NCBI GenBank assembly: GCA_035949255.1
Contig: DASZIL010000007.1
Span: 1-26,535 of the forward strand
DNA length: 26,535 nucleotides
DNA from: GAS188 sp035949255
GTDB lineage: Bacteria > Pseudomonadota > Alphaproteobacteria > Rhizobiales > Beijerinckiaceae
Direction: 5' to 3'
Position numbers and translations under genes: made by a program
The notes under the pieces: generated by a model
The model's input: the letters and a program-made list of their open reading frames with translations, nothing else
Told to the model about the DNA's origin: nothing
Database searches by the model: none
Shown here: piece after piece, positions 1 through 7,806 of the stretch
Layout of the letters: the number at the start of each line of letters is the position of its first letter
Position numbering within the stretch: position 1 is the stretch's first letter

Positions 1-327
1 CGAGATCGGCGTGCGGCCCGTCGAGCGCCGGTCCTGCCGCGCATAGCCGAAATAGGGCATCACGGCGGTGATGCGCTTGGCCGAGGAGCGGCGCAGCGCA
101 TCGATGATGATGAGCAGCTCCATCAAATGGTCATTCGCCGGGTACGAGGTCGATTGGATCACGAACACGTCCTGGCCGCGAACGTTCTCCTGGATCTCCA
201 CGAAAATTTCCATGTCGGCGAAGCGGCGCACCGAGCAGGCGGTAAGGGGAAGTTCGAGATATTCACCGATCGCCTCGGCCAGCGCTCGGTTCGAATTGCC
301 GGCGACGAGTTTCATCGGTTGCGCCAT
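1..327 (-). CDS. prs: Ribose-phosphate pyrophosphokinase, N-terminal part (cut by window edge)
   Basis: This gene makes PRPP from ribose 5-phosphate and ATP for nucleotide, histidine and tryptophan synthesis in the cytoplasm. The 109 visible residues match the N-terminal domain of Prs: the opening MKLVAGNSNRALAEAI, then VRRFADMEIFVEIQENVRG, the motif QSTSYPANDHLMELL and the ATP-binding stretch YFGYARQDR near the window edge. The C-terminal domain with the PRPP loop lies outside the window. I chose the ATG at 327 because GGAGGC lies about 5 bases upstream; an ATG four codons later (315) is the alternative. The ribosome-binding site sits within a 12-base palindrome (333-344). The gene follows the glycosyltransferase gene on the same strand after about 140 bp, so it may have its own promoter. 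Recognition is secure. Confidence 0.95.
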   Translation of the reverse strand, partial: MAQPMKLVAGNSNRALAEAIGEYLELPLTACSVRRFADMEIFVEIQENVRGQDVFVIQSTSYPANDHLMELLIIIDALRRSSAKRITAVMPYFGYARQDRRSTGRTPIS

Positions 328-433
328 GCCCTGCCTCCGGAGGCGCCATCCGCCTCGCCCGGGCCGGCTCTTATCAACCTTCGCGGCAAGGAACAATGCT
401 GGCGATCAAGCTTTGAAGCGAGCGCGATGCCAG

Positions 434-475
434 TCGAAGCCTTAGCTCCGAAGCCTCAGGTCCGAAGCCTCAGCT
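434..475. repeat. Three 14-bp tandem repeat units
   Basis: Three adjacent 14-base units lie at 434-447 (TCGAAGCCTTAGCT), 448-461 (CCGAAGCCTCAGGT) and 462-475 (CCGAAGCCTCAGCT). Units two and three differ at one base. The third unit contains the stop codon of the minus-strand glycosyltransferase gene (470-472). Read on the minus strand the units carry TGA, TGA and TAA at the same position. Only the TGA in the third unit, and others a multiple of three bases away, can be in the gene's frame. Confidence 0.8.
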
Positions 476-1543
476 CTGCAGGCTCGCCGCCGCCACCCTG
501 CGGCGGCGAAGCCAAGAGCGGCGCGCGAAGCGCGCGTCCTTGGCGTGCGCGCTTTGCACATTGTCGATGAACTCGCGCGCCGAGGCTTCCCAGCTGAAGG
601 TGAGCGCGTGGGTGCGAGCCTTCTCGCGCGGAATGGCGAGCGCGGCGAGCGCCGCCATGCCGAGATCGTGATCGAGCACGCCGGCGCCGCTTTCGCCGAG
701 AACATCGATGGGTCCGGCGACCGGAAAACCCGCAACCGGAAGGCCCGACGCCAAAGCTTCGAGCAGCACGATGCCGAAAGTATCGGTGAGGCTCGGGAAG
801 ACGAAGACATCGGCGCTCGCATAGGCCGCGGCGAGGGCCTCTCCTTGAAGGGCGCCGGCAAAATGTGCATCGGGGAAGCGCGTCTCGAGCATGCGCCGCG
901 CGGGGCCCTCCCCGATGACGAGCTTCGAGCCGGGAAGATCGAGCGAAAGGAAGGCGCCGAGGTTCTTTTCCACCGCAAGGCGCCCGCAGCTCAGAAAGAT
1001 CGGCCGCGGCAGATCGAAGGCGCGCTCGGCGCGCGGCCGGAAGAGCTCGGCATCGACGCCGCGCGACCAGCGCATGAGGCGCTTGAAGCCGCGCGAGGCG
1101 AGCTCGCGCTCGAGGGTGGCGGTTGCCACCATGACCCCCGATCCCGAATTATGGAACTGGCGCATCAAGGCATAGGTGAGCCACGCCGGCGCGATGAAAC
1201 GCGCGGCGAGATATTCCGGAAAACGCGTGTGGTAGCTCGTGGTGAACGGGCGCCCGGAGCGCAGGCAGGCGAGGCGCGCGCAAAGGCCGAGCGGCCCCTC
1301 GGTCGCGATGTGAATGTAGTCGGGCTCTGCCGCCTCGATCCGCTCCGCGATGACGCCCGGACGCGTCAGCGCGACGCGCACCTCGGCATAAGTCGGCAAC
1401 GGGACGGTGCGGAAGGTCTCGGGCGTGAGCATGGCGATGTCGACGCCGAGCCGCGGCGCCTCACGCAACAAATTCTCGAGCGAGCGCACCACCCCGTTCA
1501 CCTGAGGCGCCCAGGCGTCGGTGACGATGAGGATACGCGTCAA
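470..1543 (-). CDS. Glycosyltransferase, GT4 family (GT-B fold)
   Basis: This is a retaining GT-B glycosyltransferase of 357 residues, probably transferring a sugar from a nucleotide donor to a membrane lipid or glycan at the inner face of the cytoplasmic membrane. The N-terminal domain opens with RILIVTDAWAPQVNGVVRSL, typical of the family. The C-terminal donor-binding domain shows FLSCGRLAVEKNL, then FPSLTDTFGIVLLEALASG, the region of the GT4 E-x7-E signature. The closest remembered relatives are mannosyl- and glycolipid glycosyltransferases of the MgtA/PimB type, but the acceptor cannot be read from sequence. The start is a TTG whose TTGA overlaps the stop of the upstream phosphoesterase by 4 bp, so the two are translationally coupled. 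The last 20 residues are Arg/Ala-rich and encoded by a GC-rich inverted repeat (485-508), unlike the conserved core. Confidence 0.88.
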   Translation of the reverse strand: MTRILIVTDAWAPQVNGVVRSLENLLREAPRLGVDIAMLTPETFRTVPLPTYAEVRVALTRPGVIAERIEAAEPDYIHIATEGPLGLCARLACLRSGRPFTTSYHTRFPEYLAARFIAPAWLTYALMRQFHNSGSGVMVATATLERELASRGFKRLMRWSRGVDAELFRPRAERAFDLPRPIFLSCGRLAVEKNLGAFLSLDLPGSKLVIGEGPARRMLETRFPDAHFAGALQGEALAAAYASADVFVFPSLTDTFGIVLLEALASGLPVAGFPVAGPIDVLGESGAGVLDHDLGMAALAALAIPREKARTHALTFSWEASAREFIDNVQSAHAKDARFARRSWLRRRRVAAASLQS

Positions 1544-2406
1544 GCCGCCGCGTCCAGGAGCGGTGAACGCGAAGCCAGCGCGGCCATGGGAAGCGGGGCG
1601 GGCGCCTCAGCACCCGCGTCGAGCCAGCGGATGATCTCGAAGCGTCCGTCGAGATGCTCGACGAGCGCCGTGCAGCTTTCGACCCAATCGCCGCTGTTGA
1701 GATAGGTGACGCCGTCGTAATGCTCGATCGCGGCGTGATGGATGTGCCCGCAGACGATGCCGTCGACGCCCTCGCGTCGGGCTTCGGCGACCAGCACTTC
1801 CTCGAAGCGGCCCATGTAATTCACCGCCTGCTTCACCTTGTGTTTCGCCCAAGCCGACAACGACCAATAGGTGAAGCCGAGGCGACGGCGCACCCCGTTC
1901 ACCTGCCGGTTGAGCCAGAGCGCCATATCATACAGCACATCTCCGAGCGAGGCGAGCCACACCGCGTGGCGCACCACCATGTCGAACTGGTCGCCGTGCA
2001 GGACGAGGAAGCGCCTGCCATCGACCGTTCGGTGCACCACGCGGTCGACGACCTTCACCCCGCCGAACTTGAGGCCGAGAAAATTGCGCAGGAACTCATC
2101 GTGGTTGCCCGGGATATAGATGACCTTGGTGCCCTTGCGCGCCTTGCGCAAAAGCTTTTGCAGCACGTCGTTATGGCCTTGGGGCCAATACCAGCCCGAG
2201 CGCTTGAGGCGCCAGCCGTCGATCAGATCGCCGACGAGATAGAGCGTCTTGGCGTCATAGGCCTTGAGGAATTCGAGGAAGTGCTGATCCTGGCTCGCCC
2301 TTGTGCCGAGATGCAGATCGGAAACGAAGATCGCCGAAACCTTGTTCTTCGAATCAGCATCAGGACGATCGAGCATGCACATCGATAGAACCGAAATGCA
2401 TCTCAT
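1540..2406 (-). CDS. Metallophosphoesterase, UDP-2,3-diacylglucosamine hydrolase-like
   Basis: This calcineurin-like phosphoesterase resembles the LpxH-type UDP-2,3-diacylglucosamine diphosphatases common in rhizobia. From the chosen start it has 288 residues. The metal-binding motifs appear in order: FVSDLHLG (Asp30, His32), GDLIDGW (Asp60), GNHDEF (Asn101, His102), VLHGDQFD and GHIHHAA, followed by NSGDWVESCTALVEH. Two metal ions are expected at this site. It is coupled by a 4-bp overlap to a GT4 glycosyltransferase, which fits a role in envelope lipid or glycolipid synthesis rather than a certain lipid A step. The start is uncertain. The frame is open up to an ATG at 2517 that has a GAGG about 6 bases upstream, but the extra 37 residues look non-homologous. 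ATGs at 2406, 2382 and 2376 are all possible, none with a clear ribosome-binding site. Confidence 0.85.
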   Translation of the reverse strand: MRCISVLSMCMLDRPDADSKNKVSAIFVSDLHLGTRASQDQHFLEFLKAYDAKTLYLVGDLIDGWRLKRSGWYWPQGHNDVLQKLLRKARKGTKVIYIPGNHDEFLRNFLGLKFGGVKVVDRVVHRTVDGRRFLVLHGDQFDMVVRHAVWLASLGDVLYDMALWLNRQVNGVRRRLGFTYWSLSAWAKHKVKQAVNYMGRFEEVLVAEARREGVDGIVCGHIHHAAIEHYDGVTYLNSGDWVESCTALVEHLDGRFEIIRWLDAGAEAPAPLPMAALASRSPLLDAAA

Positions 2407-2612
2407 TTTGATGACAAGTCTAAAGGCGGATGGCGGAGAGCGGAGTTGAGGCAAGGGGCACACCCTGTTCCGCTCACCGCCGCGAAGGGAGCGATGCAGC
2501 CCTCCTTGCTCTTCCATTACAGGCCTCGATTCCCGCTTTCACGGGGAGCTAGCTCCTGCCATCTCGCGCGATTTCTTGCGCGCCTTGAAGCCCTGCGATA
2601 GCAACAGCGCTT

Positions 2613-4166
2613 ATGAAAACCGACAAAGCCAATCGCCTGAAAGCCCGCTTGCCGCGCGGCCTCGCTGACCGAAGCGCTGCCGAAATCGCGGCGAGCGAAC
2701 GCATGCTCGCGAAGATCCGCGAGATCTATGAGCGTTACGGCTTCGAGCCAATCGAGACGCCCTTCATCGAATACACTGACGCTCTCGGCAAGTTCCTCCC
2801 CGACCAGGATCGCCCCAATGAGGGCGTGTTTTCCTTCAAGGATGACGACGAGCAATGGCTGTCGCTGCGCTATGATCTCACCGCGCCGCTCGCCCGCCAT
2901 GTGGCCGAGAATTTCGACGCCTTGCCGAAGCCTTTCCGCAGCTATCGCGCCGGATGGGTGTTCCGCAACGAAAAGCCGGGTCCCGGCCGGTTTCGACAAT
3001 TCATGCAATTCGACGCCGACACGGTGGGCGCGTCCTCGCCCGCGGCCGATGCCGAGATGTGCATGATGATGGCCGACGCGATGGAAGCGGTGGGCATCGC
3101 GCGCGGCGACTATGTGATCAAGGTCAGCAGCCGCAAATTGCTCGAAGGCCTGCGCGAGGCCCTCTCGGCGCAAGGCGCGATCGGCGACGCGCATTGGCTC
3201 GGCGTGCTGCGCGCCATCGACAAGTTCGAGCGGCTGGGACCCAACGGCGTCTTCCAGCTCCTGACTGGCGGCCGCAAGGATGAGAGCGGCGATTTCACCA
3301 AGGGCGCCGGGCTCGCGCCGGAGCAGGCCGACAAGGTGATGCGGTTTCTCGGCTTTTCGGGTGACGCGCCCGAAGGGACGACGGCCTACAAGCCGGACAC
3401 GGCGCTCACTCAGCTACCAAGAGAGAATCTCTCGCGCCTGAGCTGGCTCAAGGAGAATGTCGCCTTCGGTCCGACTGGCACGCAAGCGCTGCTCGACCTG
3501 GAAGCCCTCGCACAATTCGCTCGCGCGGGCGGCTATGACGAAAGCCGCATCCTCGTCGATCGCTCCGTCGTGCGCGGCCTCGAATATTACACCGGCCCCG
3601 TCTTCGAGGCGGAGCTCACCTTCAAGGTGCCGAATGAGAAAGGCGAGCCCGTGGTGTTCGGGTCGGTCGGCGGCGGCGGGCGATATGACGGCCTCGTCGG
3701 CCGTTTCCGCGGCGAGGATGTGCCGGCGACCGGCTTCTCCATCGGCGTCTCGCGCCTGTTCTCGGCGCTCAAGGCGGTGAAGAGCCCGATCGTGACGGGC
3801 GCCGCCGAACACGGACCCGTCGTCGTGCTCGTCATGGATCGCGAGCGTGTCGAGGATTACCAGCGCATGGCGTCGGCGCTGCGCTCGGCCGGCATCAGCG
3901 CCGAGATGTATCTCGGGAGCGCCGGCATGAAGGCGCAGATGAAATATGCCGACAAGCGCGGCTCGCCGCTCGTCGTGATTCAGGGCGGCGACGAGAAGGC
4001 GAAGGGCGAGGTCGAGATCAAGGATCTCGTCGAAGGCGCGCGCGAGGCCAAGGCCATCGCCTCGCACGAGGAATACAAGGCCGCGCGACCGGCGCAATTC
4101 GCCGTGCCCGAGGCGAAGCTCGTCGAGGCGGTGCGCGAGGCGCTCGAACGGCAAAAGACGGGGTGA
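2613..4166 (+). CDS. hisS: Histidyl-tRNA synthetase
   Basis: This class II aminoacyl-tRNA synthetase charges tRNA-His in the cytoplasm. The 517-residue protein carries the expected order of motifs: motif 2 around residues 113-135 (FRNEKPGPGRFRQFMQFDAD), the histidine-binding signature RGLEYYTG at 321-328, a glycine-rich SVGGGGRYDGLVG at 351-363, and motif 3 ATGFSIGVSRL near 372-382 with its arginine. The C-terminal anticodon-binding domain starts near residue 400. It is longer than E. coli HisS and is of the alphaproteobacterial type, with an insertion between motif 2 and the histidine-binding signature. The ATG has no strong ribosome-binding site. The gene is divergent from the phosphoesterase, and a cupin gene follows 40 bp downstream on the same strand. 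Confidence 0.97.
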   Translation: MKTDKANRLKARLPRGLADRSAAEIAASERMLAKIREIYERYGFEPIETPFIEYTDALGKFLPDQDRPNEGVFSFKDDDEQWLSLRYDLTAPLARHVAENFDALPKPFRSYRAGWVFRNEKPGPGRFRQFMQFDADTVGASSPAADAEMCMMMADAMEAVGIARGDYVIKVSSRKLLEGLREALSAQGAIGDAHWLGVLRAIDKFERLGPNGVFQLLTGGRKDESGDFTKGAGLAPEQADKVMRFLGFSGDAPEGTTAYKPDTALTQLPRENLSRLSWLKENVAFGPTGTQALLDLEALAQFARAGGYDESRILVDRSVVRGLEYYTGPVFEAELTFKVPNEKGEPVVFGSVGGGGRYDGLVGRFRGEDVPATGFSIGVSRLFSALKAVKSPIVTGAAEHGPVVVLVMDRERVEDYQRMASALRSAGISAEMYLGSAGMKAQMKYADKRGSPLVVIQGGDEKAKGEVEIKDLVEGAREAKAIASHEEYKAARPAQFAVPEAKLVEAVREALERQKTG

Positions 4167-4206
4167 GGATCAGCGCGTTTTGCCGCGCCCATCAAGGAGA
4201 GAGACG

Positions 4207-4602
4207 ATGGAGATCAAGCGCGCGGGTTCGCAGCCTTCGGGCAAAGGGCCGGCCGAATGGTTCACCGGCACGGTCCGCATCGACCCGTTGTTCAGCCCGC
4301 CCGATCCCGCGCGCGTCGCCGGCGCGCTCGTCACTTTCGAGCCTGGCGCTCGCACGGCGTGGCATACGCATCCGCTCGGCCAGACCTTGATCGTCACTTC
4401 CGGTTGCGGCTGGGCGCAGCGCGAGGGCCGGCCTGTCGAGGAGATCCGCCCGGGCGATGTCGTTTGGTTCGCACCGGGCGAGAAGCACTGGCATGGAGCG
4501 AGCGCCACTACGGCGATGAGCCATATCGCCATCCAGGAGAAGCTCGATGGCAAGGCCGTCGATTGGATGGAGAAGGTGAGCGAAGCGCAATACCGGCGCT
4601 GA
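4207..4602 (+). CDS. Small cupin-domain protein
   Basis: This is a single-domain cupin of 131 residues, of the group often annotated as carboxymuconolactone-decarboxylase-associated or (R)-mandelonitrile-lyase-like cupins. The first cupin motif is WHTHPLGQT (His53, His55, Gln59) and the second is PGDVVWFAPGEKHWHGA (His94, His96). These residues would bind one metal ion. The expected length for the family is 120-140 residues, so it is complete. The ATG at 4207 is chosen because AAGGAG lies about 8 bases upstream; the frame is open nine codons further back. It follows hisS after 40 bp and may be read through from it. The substrate cannot be told from sequence. Confidence 0.88.
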   Translation: MEIKRAGSQPSGKGPAEWFTGTVRIDPLFSPPDPARVAGALVTFEPGARTAWHTHPLGQTLIVTSGCGWAQREGRPVEEIRPGDVVWFAPGEKHWHGASATTAMSHIAIQEKLDGKAVDWMEKVSEAQYRR

Positions 4603-4652
4603 GCGCGCGCCGCCGTTCGTCGCCCGGAGACGAGCGCCGAAAGCGCGTCGCA

Positions 4653-5525
4653 TCACCCTCCCCGATCGAGCGCGCTTTCGTGCCAGCGGCGCAACAGAAG
4701 ATGCGAGACGAGCGCGAGCAGCGCATAGACGAGGATGCCGGTGAGCGAGATGAGAAGCAAAGCCGCGAACATGCGCGGGATGTTGAGGCGGTAGCCCGAT
4801 TCGACGATGCGGTAGGCAAGGCCCGAGCCGTGGCCGGCTGATCCCGCGGCGATCTCGGCGACCACCGCCCCGATGAGGGCGAGCCCGCCGGCGATGCGCA
4901 AGCCCCCGAGGAAATAGGGCAAGGCCGAGGGCGCGCGCAACAGCACAAGCTCGCGCCAGCGTCCCGCTCCGTAAAGCTTGAAGAGGTTGCGCAGGTTCGG
5001 ATCGGTCGAGGCGAGGCCGAGCGTCGTGTTCGACAGGATCGGGAAGAAGGCGACGATGAAAGCGCAGACGAGGATCGCCGTTCCCGAATTGAGATAGACG
5101 AGAAGCAGCGGCGCGATCGCGACGATCGGCGTCACCTGCAAGATGACCGCGAAAGGATAGAGCGAACGTTCGATCAGCCGCGATTGCGCGAAGATGACGG
5201 CGATGATGACACCCCCGAAGGTTGCGAGCAAAAGCGCGATCGCCATGGTGCGCAAGGTGACGAGGAGGGAGAGCGAGAGCGTGCTCCAATCCTTGATGAG
5301 CGTCGCGATGACGACGCTCGGCGCGGGCAGGATGAAGGGCTCGATCCCGTTCACCCGCACGATGAATTCCCACAACCCGATCGCGAAGGAGAAAACGACG
5401 ATCGGCAAGAGGATGCCGACGAGGCGCGCCCTCGCGATGTCGCCGCGCCGGCGGCCGCCCGGCGAGTTTCCGGCCGTCTCGGCCTCATCATCCGGCGCGG
5501 TGATGTGCGGGAGTTCGAGGCTCAC
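4653..5525 (-). CDS. ABC transporter permease, NitT/TauT (SsuC-like) family
   Basis: This is the inner-membrane permease of an importer, 290 residues with about six hydrophobic helices. The first helix is near residues 37-57 (LLPIVVFSFAIGLWEFIV). The cytoplasmic EAA-type loop that contacts the ATPase is seen around TLGLASTDPNLRNLFKLYGA, followed by the usual APSALPYFLGGLRIA. The family includes SsuC (alkanesulfonate), TauC (taurine) and ThiX-type permeases. The start is GTG at 5525 and overlaps the stop of the ATPase gene by 4 bp (GTGA), so the two are translationally coupled. The gene is the last of the three-gene importer operon and converges on the cupin gene, with 50 bp between the stop codons. 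The transported compound is unknown. Confidence 0.93.
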   Translation of the reverse strand: MSLELPHITAPDDEAETAGNSPGGRRRGDIARARLVGILLPIVVFSFAIGLWEFIVRVNGIEPFILPAPSVVIATLIKDWSTLSLSLLVTLRTMAIALLLATFGGVIIAVIFAQSRLIERSLYPFAVILQVTPIVAIAPLLLVYLNSGTAILVCAFIVAFFPILSNTTLGLASTDPNLRNLFKLYGAGRWRELVLLRAPSALPYFLGGLRIAGGLALIGAVVAEIAAGSAGHGSGLAYRIVESGYRLNIPRMFAALLLISLTGILVYALLALVSHLLLRRWHESALDRGG

Positions 5526-6376
5526 AGGTGATCCTTGGTGTCCATGGCGCCATGCAAGGCGTCCGATGCCTTGGCGCAGGCGTCGAGATAGGCGCTTTCG
5601 CGCCGGAAATGCTCCTCGCGCGGAAGCGCCGCGTCGATGCCGATCTCGGCGATGACGCGGCCGGGGCGCACCGCCATCACCGCGATCCGCGTCGAGAGAT
5701 AGGCGCTCTCGTAGATCGAATGAGTGACGAATATTACCGTGCAGCCCATCTCCTGCTTCAAGCGCATCAGATCATCATTGAGCTTGAAGCGGGTGATCTC
5801 GTCGAGCGCGGCGAAGGGCTCGTCCATGAGGAGCAGGCTCGGGCGGGTGACGAGGGCGCGCGCGATCGAAACCCGCATCTTCATGCCCCCCGACAGCTCG
5901 CGCGGCATCGCCTTCTTGAAATCGGGAAGACCGACGAGCGAAAGCGCCTCCTCGATGCGAGGCAACGCGTCGCGGAAGGACCAGCCGGCGAGCCGCAACG
6001 GCAGGAATACGTTCGACTCGACGCTCGCCCAAGGCATGAGCGTCGGATCCTGGAAGACGAAGCCGATGCTCGGGCGCGCCGTGGCGCCGCCCGTTGCCCA
6101 TTCGATCCTGCCCGAAGTCGCGGGCTCCAGGCCGGCGATGAGCCGCAGCGCCGTCGATTTGCCGCAGCCGGAGGGGCCGAGAAGCGACAGGAAGTCGCCC
6201 GCGCGAACGCAAAGGTCGAGCCGCGCAAGCGCGGTGACGCCGTTTTGAAACTCCTTCGAAACGCCCGTGAGCGTGACGAGCGGCGCGCCCGCGCCCACCG
6301 CCATCCCCGAGTCGCGCGAGGCCGCGTCGCGAGCAGGCAGTGCGGACCGGGTGAGAGGCAGGGCCGATGCGCTCAT
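5522..6376 (-). CDS. ABC transporter ATP-binding protein, NitT/TauT (SsuB-like) family
   Basis: This ATPase powers the importer encoded with it. From the ATG at 6376 it has 284 residues. The Walker A motif GPSGCGKST is at 67-75, the Q-loop FVFQDPTLMPW at 107-116, the signature LSGGM at 161-165, Walker B LLLMDEP at 181-187, and the switch histidine (VTHS) at 219. All catalytic residues are present. The frame is open to 6436, and an internal ATG at 6307 lies closer to where homologues usually begin, so about 25 N-terminal residues are uncertain. It lies between the binding protein gene (147 bp upstream) and the permease gene (4-bp overlap downstream). Confidence 0.94.
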   Translation of the reverse strand: MSASALPLTRSALPARDAASRDSGMAVGAGAPLVTLTGVSKEFQNGVTALARLDLCVRAGDFLSLLGPSGCGKSTALRLIAGLEPATSGRIEWATGGATARPSIGFVFQDPTLMPWASVESNVFLPLRLAGWSFRDALPRIEEALSLVGLPDFKKAMPRELSGGMKMRVSIARALVTRPSLLLMDEPFAALDEITRFKLNDDLMRLKQEMGCTVIFVTHSIYESAYLSTRIAVMAVRPGRVIAEIGIDAALPREEHFRRESAYLDACAKASDALHGAMDTKDHL

Positions 6377-6523
6377 GGTGCAAAAGAGTTGGGATGGTCG
6401 CGCCCGCGCTTCCAGGGCCGGCCGCACGCGTGGCAAGCACGCGCCGCGGCGATGCGCGCGGTTGAAGGCTTGGTTCTTGCCGCGCCTTGGCGCCTCACTT
6501 CGCGCTCATCCTTCGGGCTCCGG

Positions 6524-7594
6524 TCATTTCGGCCTGAGGTCCAAGCCGACCCCCTTGTTCACGAATTGCACCGTGTAGGATTTCCTGTAGTCGAGCCCTT
6601 GCGGCAGGACGCCGGCCTTCGCCATCTGGTCATAGAAGCTCTTCATGCGTGCGTCCGACATGGCGCCGATGCCGTTCTTCAAAGAATCCCCCGAATCGAC
6701 GATCCCATATTCCTTGAGCTTGGCGATCGAATAGGCGATCTGCTCATCGGTCATCTCCGGATTGTCTTTCTTGATGAGCTCATTGGCGGTTTTGTTGTCG
6801 CCATAGAGATAATGATACCAGCCGATCACGCTGGCATCGACGAAGCGCTGCACCACATCCGGATTCTTCTCGACGAAATCGCGCCGTCCCTCGATCGTCG
6901 TCGCGACGGTATCGAAGCCGTTGTCGGCGAGCAGGAAGACGTTCGGCTTGAAGCCGCCGACTTTTTCGACCGCATAGGGTTCGGAGGTGGCGAAGCCCTG
7001 CTGCACCGATTTCTTGTCTCGGATGAAGGCCGCCGGGTTGAAATTGTAAGGGCCGATCTTCTCTTCCGAGAAGCCCCAGGCCGATTCGAGCCAACGATAG
7101 AAAGAAGTGATCGCCTCCTTCGAAACCAGGATCACATGCGCGTCCTTGAGGTTCGCGAATGTGTCGAGGCCTTCGCCGGGGTGGCTCATCAACACCTGCG
7201 GGTCCTTCTGGAACATGCCCGCCACCACGACGGTCGGGATGCCCTCCGCGACGGCGCTCATCGCCTGGATCATGTCGGTGCCCATGAAGAAATCGATCTT
7301 CCCCGACGACATCATGAGTCGCAGGTTGTTGTTCGGCCCGCCTTGCATGATGGTCACGTCGAGCCCGTATTTCTTATAAGTGCCGTCGGCGACCGCCTGG
7401 TAGAAGCCGCCGTGCTCGGCCTCGGCGAGCCAGTTCGTGCCGTAGGTCACCTTGGTGAGCTGCTGCGCGTCGACCGGCAAGGCCGCCCCGACGCAGGCGA
7501 GAAGCGCCGGAACGAGCACCTCCCTGACGGCGCGCGCCAAACCGTGGCGCCAGCCTCGCGGCTTATGGGAAAGTCGTGATCTTTGGCTCTGCAT
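6524..7594 (-). CDS. ABC transporter substrate-binding protein, NMT1/THI5-like (SsuA/TauA group)
   Basis: This periplasmic binding protein captures the ligand of the importer. From the ATG at 7594 it has 356 residues. A long signal peptide with Arg/Lys-rich start and hydrophobic core (VLVPALLACVGAALPVDA) is probably cut near residue 43. The mature protein begins with the NMT1-type pattern TYGTNWLAEAEHGGFYQAVA, then KYGLDVTIMQGGPN and the ligand-site stretch GKIDFFMGTD. The family covers sulfonates, nitrate, thiamine and riboflavin precursors; I cannot choose among them, and no TPP or FMN riboswitch pattern is visible upstream. The ATG is supported by GGAGG about 6 bases upstream. A 6-bp stem with 7-base loop (7635-7653) lies in the leader. 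It is the first gene of the operon with the ATPase and permease. Confidence 0.92.
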   Translation of the reverse strand: MQSQRSRLSHKPRGWRHGLARAVREVLVPALLACVGAALPVDAQQLTKVTYGTNWLAEAEHGGFYQAVADGTYKKYGLDVTIMQGGPNNNLRLMMSSGKIDFFMGTDMIQAMSAVAEGIPTVVVAGMFQKDPQVLMSHPGEGLDTFANLKDAHVILVSKEAITSFYRWLESAWGFSEEKIGPYNFNPAAFIRDKKSVQQGFATSEPYAVEKVGGFKPNVFLLADNGFDTVATTIEGRRDFVEKNPDVVQRFVDASVIGWYHYLYGDNKTANELIKKDNPEMTDEQIAYSIAKLKEYGIVDSGDSLKNGIGAMSDARMKSFYDQMAKAGVLPQGLDYRKSYTVQFVNKGVGLDLRPK

Positions 7595-7806
7595 GGCCAC
7601 CTCCGGCTCGGCCGCCGCGCGACCCTCTATTCGCGGGGCCGAAGACTGGCCCCCTGGGGAAATTCAAGCAAGCTTCGTGCCTTCCCCGACAGCCTTCGGT
7701 CAAGGGGCAGGATCGCGCCATCCACCATCCTGGCAAGACAAGGCTGGGCGCAAATGAGGGGCCGCCCACCCCTTGCCTTTTGTCATACGCGACAGGGTTT
7801 TCGGCC

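Noticed and set aside
485..508. 9-bp GC-rich stem with 6-base loop as a terminator of the glycosyltransferase gene
   Set aside because: It lies inside the coding region before the stop and has no T-run after it, so it is more likely a by-product of the Arg/Ala codons.
545..1705. Plus-strand open frame of 386 residues
   Set aside because: It is antisense to the GT4 glycosyltransferase and lacks any family signature.
5528..7579. Plus-strand open frame of 683 residues
   Set aside because: It is antisense to the whole binding protein-ATPase region, has no recognisable domain, and is a product of high GC content in codon third positions.
7595..7806. Possible TPP or FMN riboswitch before the binding-protein gene
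   Set aside because: The conserved riboswitch core sequences are not present; only a short 6-bp hairpin is seen.
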